Assembly: GCA_038064135.1 (NCBI GenBank)
Contig: JBBTTS010000013.1
Coordinates: 1-52,525, forward strand
Source of the DNA: JBBTTS01 sp038064135
GTDB taxonomy: Bacteria; Patescibacteriota; Saccharimonadia; Saccharimonadales; OMJO01
Reading direction: 5' to 3'
Length of the DNA stretch: 52,525 nucleotides
Each line of letters opens with the position of its first letter. Position 1 is the stretch's first letter. A model generated the notes under the pieces. That model searched no databases. It saw only the letters and a list, made by a program, of their open reading frames with translations, and was not told the origin of the DNA. The position numbers and the translations under genes are program-made. This document shows positions 17,021 through 25,470 of the stretch, in pieces.

Positions 17021-19831
17021 ATGGGTGAGCAGTTAAAACACAAACCTTATTACCGAATGGATGGAGGAGCCATTTTAGCAATATTAGAAACAAGCGAAAA
17101 CGGTTTGACGTCTCAAAAATCGGCAAAATTACTAATCAGTAACGGTCCAAACAAACTACTCCAAGTTTATAGAGTTCCTCTGCTAGCAAGGTATTTAAGA
17201 CAGTTTAAAGATTTATTGGTAATACTTTTAATCGTCAGCGCTGTAATTGCAGCTTTCTTGGGAGATTCTAGGGCCACAATTGTACTGGTTAGTTTGGTAT
17301 TTTTTAATACCTTGATCGGCTTTTTACAAGAATTTAAAGCCGAAAAAGTAATGGATAGTTTGGAAAAATTGGTGGTAAGCGAAGCTAAGGTTCTGCGCGA
17401 TGGACAAATTCAACTTGTCGATGCCACAGAACTAGTTATCGGTGATATTGTAATTTTAGAAGCTGGCGACTCGGTACCGGCTGATTTACGCGTTTTGAGC
17501 GAATCCGAATTACAAACAAATGACTTTGCTCTTACAGGTGAGAGTAATCCTAGCCGAAAATTTACTCACACTATTAAAGATGAAGTAACGCTTGGTGATC
17601 GCCACAATTTAGTGTTCATGGGAACGACAGTTGCAACCGGCGAAGCCAATGGTGTAGTAATTGCCACAGGTATGGACACCGAACTTGGTCGAATTGCAAA
17701 CCTGAGTGCTTCGGCCAGCACCGACCTTAGCCCCCTGCAACGCGAAATGGGCAATGTTGCCAAACGGGTCACCCAAGGAACAATTCTACTCTGCAGCATA
17801 TTAGTAGTTATTGCCCTACAGGCTGACCTTGGCGTCAAAACAGCCTTTTTGTTTGCCATCGGCATAGCTAGCTCATTAATTCCGCAAGGACTAGCAGCCG
17901 AAATTAATACTTCATTGGCACAAGCTGCCGGACGACTGGCGAAAGCACGCGCGTTAGTAAAAAAACTTTCAGCCGTAGAGACTCTTGGAGCAACAAATAT
18001 AATTCTTACCGATAAAACCGGCACTCTTACTAAAAATGAGATGACAGTAGAAGAATTAATGATTGGCAAAGATACTTATCAGATCAGCGGCTCGGGCTAC
18101 GAGGCCAATGGCAACGTGATGCAGCACGGCAAAAAAGTTCCACAATCTAGATTGAACGACATGGAGATGTTCTTTTTGGCTGGATTATTTGCCAGTAATG
18201 CCCGAATTAGTCCACCCGACGACGATCACGCCACTTGGTACTGTGTGGGCGACCCAACCGAAGGCGCATTAATAACTCTTGGAAAAAAAGCAGGCTTTGA
18301 CTTACAAAGCTTAGAAACCGAAAGTCCCGAACTTAAAGAATTTGCTTTTGATTCTTCACGTAAACGAATGAGTTCCGTTAGAACTTTTGGTCCACATAAA
18401 TCACTTTATGTTTTTGTAAAGGGTTCGCCTGAAAGTGTTTTGGCAGCTTGCGAAGACATTTGGGACCATGGCCACACCAGAAAATTATCTGAAAAAGATA
18501 TTGAAAGCATCAAAGATCAACACCAAGATTGGGCCAATAGTGCCAGACGGAATCTGGCATTTGCCTTTGCGCCACTTCCAAAAAACACAAATTTGAATAG
18601 TCTAAAAATGGAAGATATCGAGAAAAACCTTACCTACCTTGGTCTGGTGAGCATGATAGACCCACTTCGTGAAGACGTGCCCGAGGCTATGAAGGCTGCC
18701 GCGTCAGCACACATCAAAGTTTCAATCATAACTGGTGACTTTGCCCCAACAGCTAAGGCAATTGCCACAAGGGCTCATTTGACATCGGCAAGCCAGGAGT
18801 TAATTGTTGTTGCTGGCGAGGAATTACGTCAATTAGATGATGCCAGAGTTAGGCAACTAGTTCTTGACGGTGGTGTAATATTTAGCCGTGTTAGCCCCGA
18901 AGACAAACTTCGAATTGTCGAACTAGCCAAACAGCACGGAAACGTGGTAGCAGTTACCGGCGATGGAATTAACGACGCCCCAGCCTTAAAGCGAGCTGAT
19001 ATTGGCGTGGCTATGGGCCGCACAGGCACTGATGTAGCAAAGCAATCGGCCGAAATTGTACTACTTGACGACAGTTTTAACACCCTTGTTAATGCCGTGC
19101 AACAAGGTCGAACCATTTTTCAAAATATTAAAAAAGGTACGTTAAGTTGTTTTACCAGTAATTCGGCCGAACTTGTAGTTAATTTGGTTAGCTTGGCAGC
19201 TACGACACTTTTCGGATTGCCGTTGGCGTTAACAGTTATGCAAATTTTGGCAGTAGATTTGATTGCCGAACTCTTCCCGATTGCCGCACTAGGTTGGGAC
19301 AAGTCAGAAAATGATATCATGCAACGAGCTCCACGAAAAATTAGTGACCATATTTTAAATCCTAAAAGTATTACAGACCTTTTATGGTGCGGGCTACTGA
19401 TTGGCGGATTCGCTTTTATTAACTATCTGCTGTTTTATTGGCGAAGTGGCATAGCTGGTGCAGATGTCGACACTGGAAGTACATTGCACATGAAAGCCAC
19501 CGCAATGACCTACCTTACTATTGTACTTTGCCAGTTGTTTAACATACTTCAACGTCGCAGCAGCAAAGGGTTGTTCACACGTTACCAGCTACATAATAAG
19601 CAGCTTTGGCTAGCCATAGCATTTTCGCTATTTTGTGTGGCCAATATTATTCACAATCCAGTTATCGCACCTTATTTTGGCGCAGGGCCACTAAGCGCAA
19701 TTGATTGGTTATTTGCGTTAGGTGCAGCAGGTTTGTTTGTACTGATTCGTGAGATTCAGCGCTACGCAGACACCCATCATCACCGTGACCACGTTGTTAG
19801 TTTATTCCATGAAAAGTTTAGTACTAATTAA
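17021..19831 (+). CDS. P2-type cation-transporting ATPase with atypical ion-binding residues
   Basis: 936 residues with the full P-type machinery: LTGES (Glu174, dephosphorylation), the phosphorylated Asp331 in DKTGTLT, the nucleotide domain with KGSPE, and TGDGINDAP in the hinge. About ten membrane helices are expected. The M4 motif is PQGL (Gln289), not PEGL; M5 keeps Asn714 and Glu717; M6 reads VDLIAEL (Asp746, Ala749, Glu750). The set matches neither SERCA nor Na,K-ATPase exactly. It pumps a cation across the cell membrane; which ion is uncertain. It is divergent from the second sigma gene. Confidence 0.93.
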   Translation: MGEQLKHKPYYRMDGGAILAILETSENGLTSQKSAKLLISNGPNKLLQVYRVPLLARYLRQFKDLLVILLIVSAVIAAFLGDSRATIVLVSLVFFNTLIGFLQEFKAEKVMDSLEKLVVSEAKVLRDGQIQLVDATELVIGDIVILEAGDSVPADLRVLSESELQTNDFALTGESNPSRKFTHTIKDEVTLGDRHNLVFMGTTVATGEANGVVIATGMDTELGRIANLSASASTDLSPLQREMGNVAKRVTQGTILLCSILVVIALQADLGVKTAFLFAIGIASSLIPQGLAAEINTSLAQAAGRLAKARALVKKLSAVETLGATNIILTDKTGTLTKNEMTVEELMIGKDTYQISGSGYEANGNVMQHGKKVPQSRLNDMEMFFLAGLFASNARISPPDDDHATWYCVGDPTEGALITLGKKAGFDLQSLETESPELKEFAFDSSRKRMSSVRTFGPHKSLYVFVKGSPESVLAACEDIWDHGHTRKLSEKDIESIKDQHQDWANSARRNLAFAFAPLPKNTNLNSLKMEDIEKNLTYLGLVSMIDPLREDVPEAMKAAASAHIKVSIITGDFAPTAKAIATRAHLTSASQELIVVAGEELRQLDDARVRQLVLDGGVIFSRVSPEDKLRIVELAKQHGNVVAVTGDGINDAPALKRADIGVAMGRTGTDVAKQSAEIVLLDDSFNTLVNAVQQGRTIFQNIKKGTLSCFTSNSAELVVNLVSLAATTLFGLPLALTVMQILAVDLIAELFPIAALGWDKSENDIMQRAPRKISDHILNPKSITDLLWCGLLIGGFAFINYLLFYWRSGIAGADVDTGSTLHMKATAMTYLTIVLCQLFNILQRRSSKGLFTRYQLHNKQLWLAIAFSLFCVANIIHNPVIAPYFGAGPLSAIDWLFALGAAGLFVLIREIQRYADTHHHRDHVVSLFHEKFSTN

Positions 19832-20973
19832 AGTTCTGGGTGTGTAGCAATATATTTTCTCAATGATTCATAAGTAGATGGAATAATGCTTTGTGAAATT
19901 CCTGCCTTTCCAAGTAACTGCCGAGTAAGTCGCATCATTGGTTCAACTTCTCCGGCATGAAGTCCGCCTGTTACTTTATCTGGCCAGCTCATTTTTCCAT
20001 TCGGATGAATACTAATTTTATCACCCAGCCCCATATCTATTACGGCCATTAGGCCCTCTATTGCAATTCTGTTTCGGTGAGGATAACTAGACACGTACGA
20101 CATCACCGACTCCCCTACACTAAACTCATTTATGTATTCCTGGAAAGTTAATGGTGCCCTTGGGTTTACAACCTGTTTCGGCCGGTTAACCGCATCTGGC
20201 TGGATGACTGGCATACCGTTCATTATCGTTACATCAAATGTTTTGTTATCGTAACGAACAATGTACGAGGTGCACATTTCCCCACCTCGAAATTCGGCAA
20301 GTTCAGACTCGTCGCGTAAAACTACAGTTTTCTTTATGTCTGTAAATACATATTCAAAAATTGCTTTAACCTGGTCATACTCTGTTGGATATAAGTCTTT
20401 GATTGGTTTTTCACTACCATTTTTGTCGACTAGCTTATAGCGACTAGAGGCACCCTCTGCTTCAGTTGTTTTTCGAGGGCCTGTAAGAAATATTAGTGTG
20501 GTAGCTGGTGATCCTGCGTCAATCATTTCCTTAATAGTCTGGACACGGCGCAAGTTACCGTCAAACAATGCACCAACACCCACAATTGTGTCGGCATCTT
20601 TCTCTCCTTCAGAGAGCGTTACTCTTTCGCTATTAAGGCTTGGTATAGATAGGCCAATTGGCTTGTCTAGATCGATATCTTCGGTGTTAGGTATAACTAC
20701 GTTCGGATCAGTCGTCCATATACCGCTATCTCTTAAATAATTAATACTTTTTGCAAACCCATCGTTAGGAAGTACATACTTTCCCGTGTCACTCGTGTGG
20801 TCACCATGACTCCTGCCCGATAATCCGTCTCGCATCACGATCAACAAGTGTTCGTCACCATATCTTAACAGATGACCCAAGTCAATATTATCTATAAATT
20901 CAGGTAGGCCATCGACAACCGCCCTACCAAACGGAACAAATTGCTCAACCTGGGTTTGTAATGTTTCTGACAT
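19828..20973 (-). CDS. Large soluble protein of unknown function
   Basis: 381 residues with no signal or membrane segment, mixed strand/helix. A central patch (TIVGVGALFDGNLRRVQTI ... TTLIFLTGPRKT) looks like a Rossmann-type core and recalls DUF218/YdcF-like proteins, but the match is weak and I assign no function. GGAG lies about 7 nt before the ATG. The spacer shared with the divergent TrmB-type gene holds repeats that may be operators for both. The last 4 nt overlap the convergent ATPase gene. Confidence 0.65.
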   Translation of the reverse strand: MSETLQTQVEQFVPFGRAVVDGLPEFIDNIDLGHLLRYGDEHLLIVMRDGLSGRSHGDHTSDTGKYVLPNDGFAKSINYLRDSGIWTTDPNVVIPNTEDIDLDKPIGLSIPSLNSERVTLSEGEKDADTIVGVGALFDGNLRRVQTIKEMIDAGSPATTLIFLTGPRKTTEAEGASSRYKLVDKNGSEKPIKDLYPTEYDQVKAIFEYVFTDIKKTVVLRDESELAEFRGGEMCTSYIVRYDNKTFDVTIMNGMPVIQPDAVNRPKQVVNPRAPLTFQEYINEFSVGESVMSYVSSYPHRNRIAIEGLMAVIDMGLGDKISIHPNGKMSWPDKVTGGLHAGEVEPMMRLTRQLLGKAGISQSIIPSTYESLRKYIATHPEL

Positions 20974-21017
20974 CTAACTGCTCCTCAATTTATGATATTT
21001 CACAAGCATTATAGCAT

Positions 21018-21037
21018 GTTTACAATACTTTGTAAAC
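21018..21037. promoter_or_regulatory. Operator-like inverted repeat between divergent genes
   Basis: Perfect 8-bp arms (21018-21025 and 21030-21037) around a 4-nt spacer, located 45 nt upstream of the 381-aa gene and ~100 nt upstream of the TrmB-type regulator. It has the form of a dimeric repressor site. Confidence 0.5.
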
Positions 21038-21040
21038 TCT

Positions 21041-21108
21041 ATTTTCACGTTTGTTAAATTTATTATCAGTAGTTATTTACTTTTTTTGTGAATTATATTT
21101 TCACGTTT
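21041..21108 (+). repeat. 12-bp direct repeat (ATTTTCACGTTT) before the TrmB-type gene
   Basis: Identical copies at 21041-21052 and 21097-21108 are spaced 56 bp start to start. With the nearby inverted repeat they make this spacer a likely binding region, possibly for the regulator itself. Confidence 0.5.
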
Positions 21109-21122
21109 TTACAAAATTATGA

Positions 21123-21128
21123 TATTAT
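21123..21128 (+). promoter_or_regulatory. -10 box of the TrmB-type regulator (leaderless)
   Basis: A TATTAT lies 6 nt before the ATG at 21135; an overlapping TATGAT begins at 21118. The second copy of the 12-bp direct repeat lies about where the -35 should be. Confidence 0.45.
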
Positions 21129-21134
21129 GTAGTT

Positions 21135-22007
21135 ATGAATGAATCGGTACTGATCAATCTTGGCCTTAGCCCTTTACAGGCAAAAGTTTATGTTGTGCTA
21201 GTAATCAACAGCCCCGCTACCCCTCCCCAACTAGCTAAGTTAGTTGGGGCCACGCGAACAAACACCTACAAAGTATTAGAACAGCTTCAAGAAATTGGCT
21301 TGATTCGCCGGGACGAAACACAGCTTAAATTAAGATTTTGGGCTAGTAGCCCAAAGGCTCTCCAGGAACTTGCTGAATCAAATCAGCAGCAGGCCAAAGA
21401 AGAACTGAAACTAGTTGAAGCGAGCATGCCAAAACTAATGGACGAATACTTTAAACATTCCCTGCATCCAGACGTACGCTTTATGCAGGGGCAAGAAGGA
21501 ATCGTTGCAGTCTTTAACGATTATGTGAAAACCGGCCAGGAATTGTACCTGATTCGTAGCTGGAAAGATCGCGACTTTTTAGGAAAAGGAGTTTTAAGTA
21601 TTTGGCGAAAACAACCCAGCGCTAATGGCATTACTACAAATATTTTGGCTCCAGATACGGCAAGCGCTAGTAGCGCGTCGATGGACGAACTGTACTTATT
21701 CAATAAAACATGGATGCAAGAAGAAGATTACACAGCTCCGGTAGAGTGGTGCGCGTATGGTGATAAACTAGCCATTATTAGCTATGGCAACGAAGCAGTC
21801 TCGATGATAATTCAAAGTAAACAAATTGCAGATGCGTTTAAGCAGTTGTTTTCGCTTCTAAGCATTAGGCAAAAAGAGTGGAAATATTATACCGACTTTC
21901 CTAAAAAAGCTCGTTTGTCTGATGACCCTGCCGTTATAGAAACGCAGGCTTATAAAGATGTAGTAAAAAAACGACAAAACTATATAAAAATGCATGGAAA
22001 AGATTAG
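21135..22007 (+). CDS. TrmB-family transcriptional regulator
   Basis: 290 residues. The first ~70 form a winged helix (LINLGLSPLQAKVYVVLVI ... GATRTNTYKVLEQLQEIGLI), followed by a short coiled coil (residues about 75-100) and a sensor domain of the TrmB/PLD-like type that in archaeal relatives binds sugars. It is probably a DNA-binding dimer. Direct and inverted repeats sit just upstream, pointing to autoregulation and perhaps control of the divergent 381-aa gene. The effector is unknown. Its stop overlaps the convergent CDF-like gene by 4 nt. Confidence 0.85.
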   Translation: MNESVLINLGLSPLQAKVYVVLVINSPATPPQLAKLVGATRTNTYKVLEQLQEIGLIRRDETQLKLRFWASSPKALQELAESNQQQAKEELKLVEASMPKLMDEYFKHSLHPDVRFMQGQEGIVAVFNDYVKTGQELYLIRSWKDRDFLGKGVLSIWRKQPSANGITTNILAPDTASASSASMDELYLFNKTWMQEEDYTAPVEWCAYGDKLAIISYGNEAVSMIIQSKQIADAFKQLFSLLSIRQKEWKYYTDFPKKARLSDDPAVIETQAYKDVVKKRQNYIKMHGKD

Positions 22008-22594
22008 TGTCCATGCGTAATGCGGGCTTCGGTTGGGTAGTTGAAGGCTATATAAACTGCCGAGGATGCGATTGCTGCGATTTGATCGGCATTAGCCATT
22101 CCCCTAGAGGATAGATACATGCCAAGACTGTTTATTGCCGATCCAGCGACGTCACTAGCGGCATGCAACCAGCCCATACGATGTGCACCCCCTTGATGCG
22201 AATGTGGGTGCAACCCGGCTGTAACTCCGGTGTTTAGGGCAGCTCCACTGTATAAGAACATTTGTTCATTAAAAGATGGTGAATTTGTTGGATGTGACCA
22301 ATCTTTTACTGCTACAAGACTAACAGCTGCCGCGCCGCTGCAAATTATCCAACCAGCGATTCGATTAATCTGACGTGATTTTTTATGATTGCCGTCTTTT
22401 TCGTGTCCTGCAGCATGAAAATTCATTAAATAACCTGCAGAATCTATAGAATTATGTACACCTTCACTTAATAGGGTATTGGACCCGCCTGCCACACCAA
22501 ACACCACTTGGACTGCGCCAAGTCCAGCGTTGCCAATAAGCGCAGTCGCCAACCAACTTCGTGGTTTAGGCTGGTGCTCTGATTCATGACTCAT
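22004..22594 (-). CDS. Cation-diffusion-facilitator-like membrane protein
   Basis: 196 residues with about five membrane helices. The stretch LLSEGVHNSIDSAGYLMN matches CDF helix 2, where a His/Asp and an Asp bind metal, and WLHAASDVAGSAINSLG matches helix 5 with His and Asp. It lacks the cytoplasmic C-terminal domain of full-length CDF exporters such as YiiP. Probably a reduced metal transporter of the inner membrane; the metal cannot be predicted. A His-rich loop (LHPHSHQGGAHRMGW) lies just before helix 5. Confidence 0.7.
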   Translation of the reverse strand: MSHESEHQPKPRSWLATALIGNAGLGAVQVVFGVAGGSNTLLSEGVHNSIDSAGYLMNFHAAGHEKDGNHKKSRQINRIAGWIICSGAAAVSLVAVKDWSHPTNSPSFNEQMFLYSGAALNTGVTAGLHPHSHQGGAHRMGWLHAASDVAGSAINSLGMYLSSRGMANADQIAAIASSAVYIAFNYPTEARITHGH

Positions 22595-22637
22595 AATGAG
22601 CCAACGTTACTATAGTTTTTAACTTTAAACAAAAGGG

Positions 22638-23498
22638 CTAAGCCAGATGATGTGGTGAAATCAAATGCTTTAAACTTCTTCGAACGACATGATTTTTGTT
22701 GGGCTGTAGCTTACGGTGATAAACCGTAAAAGGGTCTGTAGTAATTTCGGCCGCAGTCCAGTTTGCCATATCTACAGCTGTTTTTAGTGCTATTCTTAGC
22801 CGTCGTGGCACAAATTTGTGACCTATCTCAGCTTCTGCCTGCCATTTGTGGTATCGTTCTAACTGAAAGTTCATAAATGCCTTAAATTCTTTGGGATTTA
22901 CAGTAACATGTACCCTACTCAGGTCACTTAAGCCAAATTGCTTTAGTTCATCTTTTGGAAAATTAATTATACCGTTGTTAAAATCTTCTTCTATGTCGCG
23001 TAAAAAATAAATCTGTTGAAATGCACGAGCCTGAAGTTTTGCAAAATGATCGGCCCCTTTACCAAGTCCAAAAATCCGCGCCATCATAAGCCCAATGACC
23101 TCGGCAGAACCATTAATGTAATTTAAAGTATCTTTAAGTGTTTTAAACTGTTCTTTTTCAACTGTTTGCTGCATTGAATCAAAAAATGACTCAATCCACT
23201 TGTGTTCAAATTTATAATGCCTTTGAAGATAAATAATATTCTTGATAACCCTTAAGTTAATACTGTCTTCGTGGTGATGCCGAAGTGAAAAGTCCGTGTC
23301 TTGGCTATATTTTTCCCATAGTTTTTTAAGATCGTTGAATGATTTATGGTCGGCTATGGGCTGTGCCACGTAGTCTTTCGTAACCCTAATGAAACTATAT
23401 AACTTAAGGACGTCACGCCTAACAACCCGTGGAAAAAAGCGTGAACTAAAATAATAAGTATTACTGCCCTGCTTAAATATCTGATGCTCGAATGCCAT
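22638..23498 (-). CDS. Squalene/phytoene synthase-family protein
   Basis: 286 residues. The second aspartate-rich motif is clear (QIYFLRDIEEDFNNGIINFP, Asp168 and Asp172), including the Arg after Leu166. The first motif, normally Asp-rich (RTADDIVDE type), is degraded to RVTKDYVAQ with one Asp (Asp42). Family members join two prenyl diphosphates head to head to make phytoene or squalene. It follows the polyprenyl synthase gene by 9 nt, so substrate supply is coupled. The lost motif makes the reaction uncertain. Confidence 0.8.
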   Translation of the reverse strand: MAFEHQIFKQGSNTYYFSSRFFPRVVRRDVLKLYSFIRVTKDYVAQPIADHKSFNDLKKLWEKYSQDTDFSLRHHHEDSINLRVIKNIIYLQRHYKFEHKWIESFFDSMQQTVEKEQFKTLKDTLNYINGSAEVIGLMMARIFGLGKGADHFAKLQARAFQQIYFLRDIEEDFNNGIINFPKDELKQFGLSDLSRVHVTVNPKEFKAFMNFQLERYHKWQAEAEIGHKFVPRRLRIALKTAVDMANWTAAEITTDPFTVYHRKLQPNKNHVVRRSLKHLISPHHLA

Positions 23499-23507
23499 GG
23501 TTATACT

Positions 23508-24611
23508 TTAATTAGTTCTGGCTGGGATTGCCAGCGCGAGTTGACGCAGAAAATCAATATCCTTTTTGGGCCATCTAGAGGCATGTAAATCTAGCGATTT
23601 TATTGCCAAATTAATATGATTCTGGGATCGGTCTTGAGCGTGCTTCAGCGCACCAGATTTAATCAGAATGTTTTTTACTTGATCGAATTCAGCAAGAGTA
23701 ATTTGATGATTACCAAGCATTTGAAGTAAAAAGTTTTTATCTGCATCGTTAGCGTGTTTTAAGGCAAAAACACTCAAAACCGTTTGCTTTCCTTCTTTGG
23801 TGTCGTCCATAGGTGATTTGCCACTGTTTTGTTCGTTTCCAAATACACCGATAATGTCATCGGTAATCTGAAAAGCAATGCCAGTATGTGTAGCATAATC
23901 TGTGATAGCATCAGTATCTTCGCAGCCTGCTCCAGCTAAAACCATGCCAATATGCAACGGATTAAGTATGGTATAGTGGGCTGTTTTCCATTCTAAAACT
24001 CGTTCAATAGCGGCCTCATCTACTTCAGCCACAACTTCATTTATGATGTCGTTAGTTTGACCATGAGCTGTCACAATCATGGTGCGGTTTAAGATGCTAA
24101 GGGCTTTAATTTTGATATCGTCGGGTACATTTAGGTTAGCCAATGTCATTTGGGCAGCATGCGACCCTACTAGTGCACTATTTATCGCTAAAGATACACC
24201 AAAATGCCCAGAATCATCTCCAAATTGTTGTTTGTGATGGTAATCTCGAAGCATAATGTGTGCCGATTTGTCGCCACGTCGTGTTTCGCTACGGTCTTGA
24301 ATGTCGTCTAGAATTAACACATACGCATGCATCATCTCGATGACTCGAGCCGCCTGCAAAATCATATTTTTATCTTGGCCATCACACATATGATAGCCAG
24401 CCATTGTCAATGCCCCACGAATGCGTTTACCACCTCGCCCTAAAATAGAAAGATAAGCGTCAGTAGCTAGCCTAGCCTCTGCACCATATTGTTGCAGGGT
24501 CGATTTTTGAACTATTTTAGCATAGGCACTAATATCATCATCAATTAGCTTTTTATAATTTTTAAGACGTTTTTGGAAATTTAATAATTGTGTTGAATTA
24601 ATGTTTGCCAT
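23508..24611 (-). CDS. Polyprenyl diphosphate synthase (GGPP/FPP type)
   Basis: 367 residues. GGKRIRG (60-66), the first aspartate-rich motif LDDIQDRSETRRG (101-113) and the second DDIIG (251-255, followed by GKSPMDDTKEGKQT) are all present. The enzyme condenses IPP with allylic diphosphates into C15-C20 or longer chains. Bulky residues before the first motif set chain length, but I will not predict it. TATACT ends 9 nt before the ATG. It forms an operon with the phytoene-synthase-like gene. Confidence 0.92.
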   Translation of the reverse strand: MANINSTQLLNFQKRLKNYKKLIDDDISAYAKIVQKSTLQQYGAEARLATDAYLSILGRGGKRIRGALTMAGYHMCDGQDKNMILQAARVIEMMHAYVLILDDIQDRSETRRGDKSAHIMLRDYHHKQQFGDDSGHFGVSLAINSALVGSHAAQMTLANLNVPDDIKIKALSILNRTMIVTAHGQTNDIINEVVAEVDEAAIERVLEWKTAHYTILNPLHIGMVLAGAGCEDTDAITDYATHTGIAFQITDDIIGVFGNEQNSGKSPMDDTKEGKQTVLSVFALKHANDADKNFLLQMLGNHQITLAEFDQVKNILIKSGALKHAQDRSQNHINLAIKSLDLHASRWPKKDIDFLRQLALAIPARTN

Positions 24612-24620
24612 GTACAGGCT

Positions 24621-24626
24621 AGTATA
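24621..24626 (-). promoter_or_regulatory. -10 box of the prenyl synthase operon (leaderless)
   Basis: A TATACT on the minus strand lies 9 nt before the ATG at 24611. Confidence 0.45.
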
Positions 24627-24658
24627 TCTCCGACCCTAGTAAAAAGCCACCCGTCTGA

Positions 24659-24664
24659 TATAAT
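24659..24664 (+). promoter_or_regulatory. -10 box of the P-loop kinase gene (leaderless)
   Basis: A perfect TATAAT lies 9 nt before the ATG at 24674, with no ribosome site between. Confidence 0.55.
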
Positions 24665-24673
24665 TGCCGCCAT

Positions 24674-25237
24674 ATGAGCTCCAAGATTATCGCCCTTGTT
24701 GGCATGATGGGATCTGGCAAAGGTACCTGCGTAGATTACATGCATACTACTCATAACTGGACTGTATTACATTTTGGCAACATGGTGTATGAAGAGGTTC
24801 AACGCCGCGGCCTAAACAATGTTGAGGACGAAAAATTCGTACGCGAAGACATGCGAAATAAAAGTGGCGCTGCAGTTTTAGCCAAACATGTTGCTCGCAA
24901 AATCGATCAACTCCTAGAACAAGGCCAGAAAGTTATCCTACTTGACGGCCTGTATAGTTGGAGCGAGTATAAGTTTTTGAACGAAAAATACGGTGATTCA
25001 CTTGTTTTGATTGGCACGGTTGGCGACAAAAAACAACGCCGCGAACGTATTTTGGCTCGCAAAGATTCGCACCGCAGCTACACCCTAGAGCAAATTGTTG
25101 AGCGTGAATTAGCCGAAATAGAAAACCTCGAAAAAGGCGGCCCAATTGCCTACGCCGATTACTACATACTAAACGACAAGGGAGTTGATCAACTCCATGA
25201 CCGCCTCGACGAAATAATAACTGAACTCCTGGTTTAG
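24674..25237 (+). CDS. P-loop nucleoside/nucleotide kinase-like protein
   Basis: 187 residues starting with a Walker A loop, GMMGSGKGT (residues 10-18). LLDGLYSWSEYKFL fits the Walker B strand, and RRERILARKDSHR resembles the LID arginines of adenylate/dephospho-CoA kinases. It most resembles the archaeal UPF0200 group of adenylate-kinase-related proteins. Probably phosphorylates a small nucleotide or cofactor; the substrate is unknown. It lies between the divergent prenyl synthase and the convergent rpoD. Confidence 0.75.
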   Translation: MSSKIIALVGMMGSGKGTCVDYMHTTHNWTVLHFGNMVYEEVQRRGLNNVEDEKFVREDMRNKSGAAVLAKHVARKIDQLLEQGQKVILLDGLYSWSEYKFLNEKYGDSLVLIGTVGDKKQRRERILARKDSHRSYTLEQIVERELAEIENLEKGGPIAYADYYILNDKGVDQLHDRLDEIITELLV

Positions 25238-25267
25238 CTCCAAGCTCTGAAAAACTTGTTTAGGGGG

Positions 25268-25417
25268 TCTGGGCATCTGAGCTTACCTGAACAAGCACGT
25301 CAACACCACAACTACTAGGCGAGGACTGTCTGAACGAATGAAATGAGCGAGTTCCACAGCCTGTTGTGGTGCTTGACAAGTGCTTGTATCAAGTAAGTGA
25401 AGCGCCCAAGAGTTTTT
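25268..25417 (+). ncRNA. Candidate rod-like structured RNA next to rpoD
   Basis: The core is a 22-bp stem, 25291-25312 with 25363-25387, interrupted only by a 1-nt and a 2-nt bulge. Outer helices pair 25282-25286 with 25393-25397 and 25268-25274 with 25404-25411, leaving internal loops. A T run (25413-25417) follows on the plus strand, as at a terminator. A ~150-nt rod with internal bubbles is the shape of 6S RNA, which binds RNA polymerase, but no conserved 6S sequence was recognised. It could also be an oversized terminator of the kinase gene. Confidence 0.45.
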
Positions 25418-25419
25418 GC

Positions 25420-25468
25420 ATACTTTTGTCGGTACAAAAGTATGGATTTGGTTCTTTATCGAAAGAAC
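25420..25468. promoter_or_regulatory. Two tandem hairpins after the rpoD stop
   Basis: One perfect inverted repeat spans about 25420-25444 (CATACTTTTG / CAAAAGTATG arms) and a second spans 25451-25468 (GTTCTTT / AAAGAAC), directly after the rpoD stop on the minus strand. They probably end or stabilise the dnaG-rpoD message; neither has a clear T run. Confidence 0.5.
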
Positions 25469-25470
25469 TA

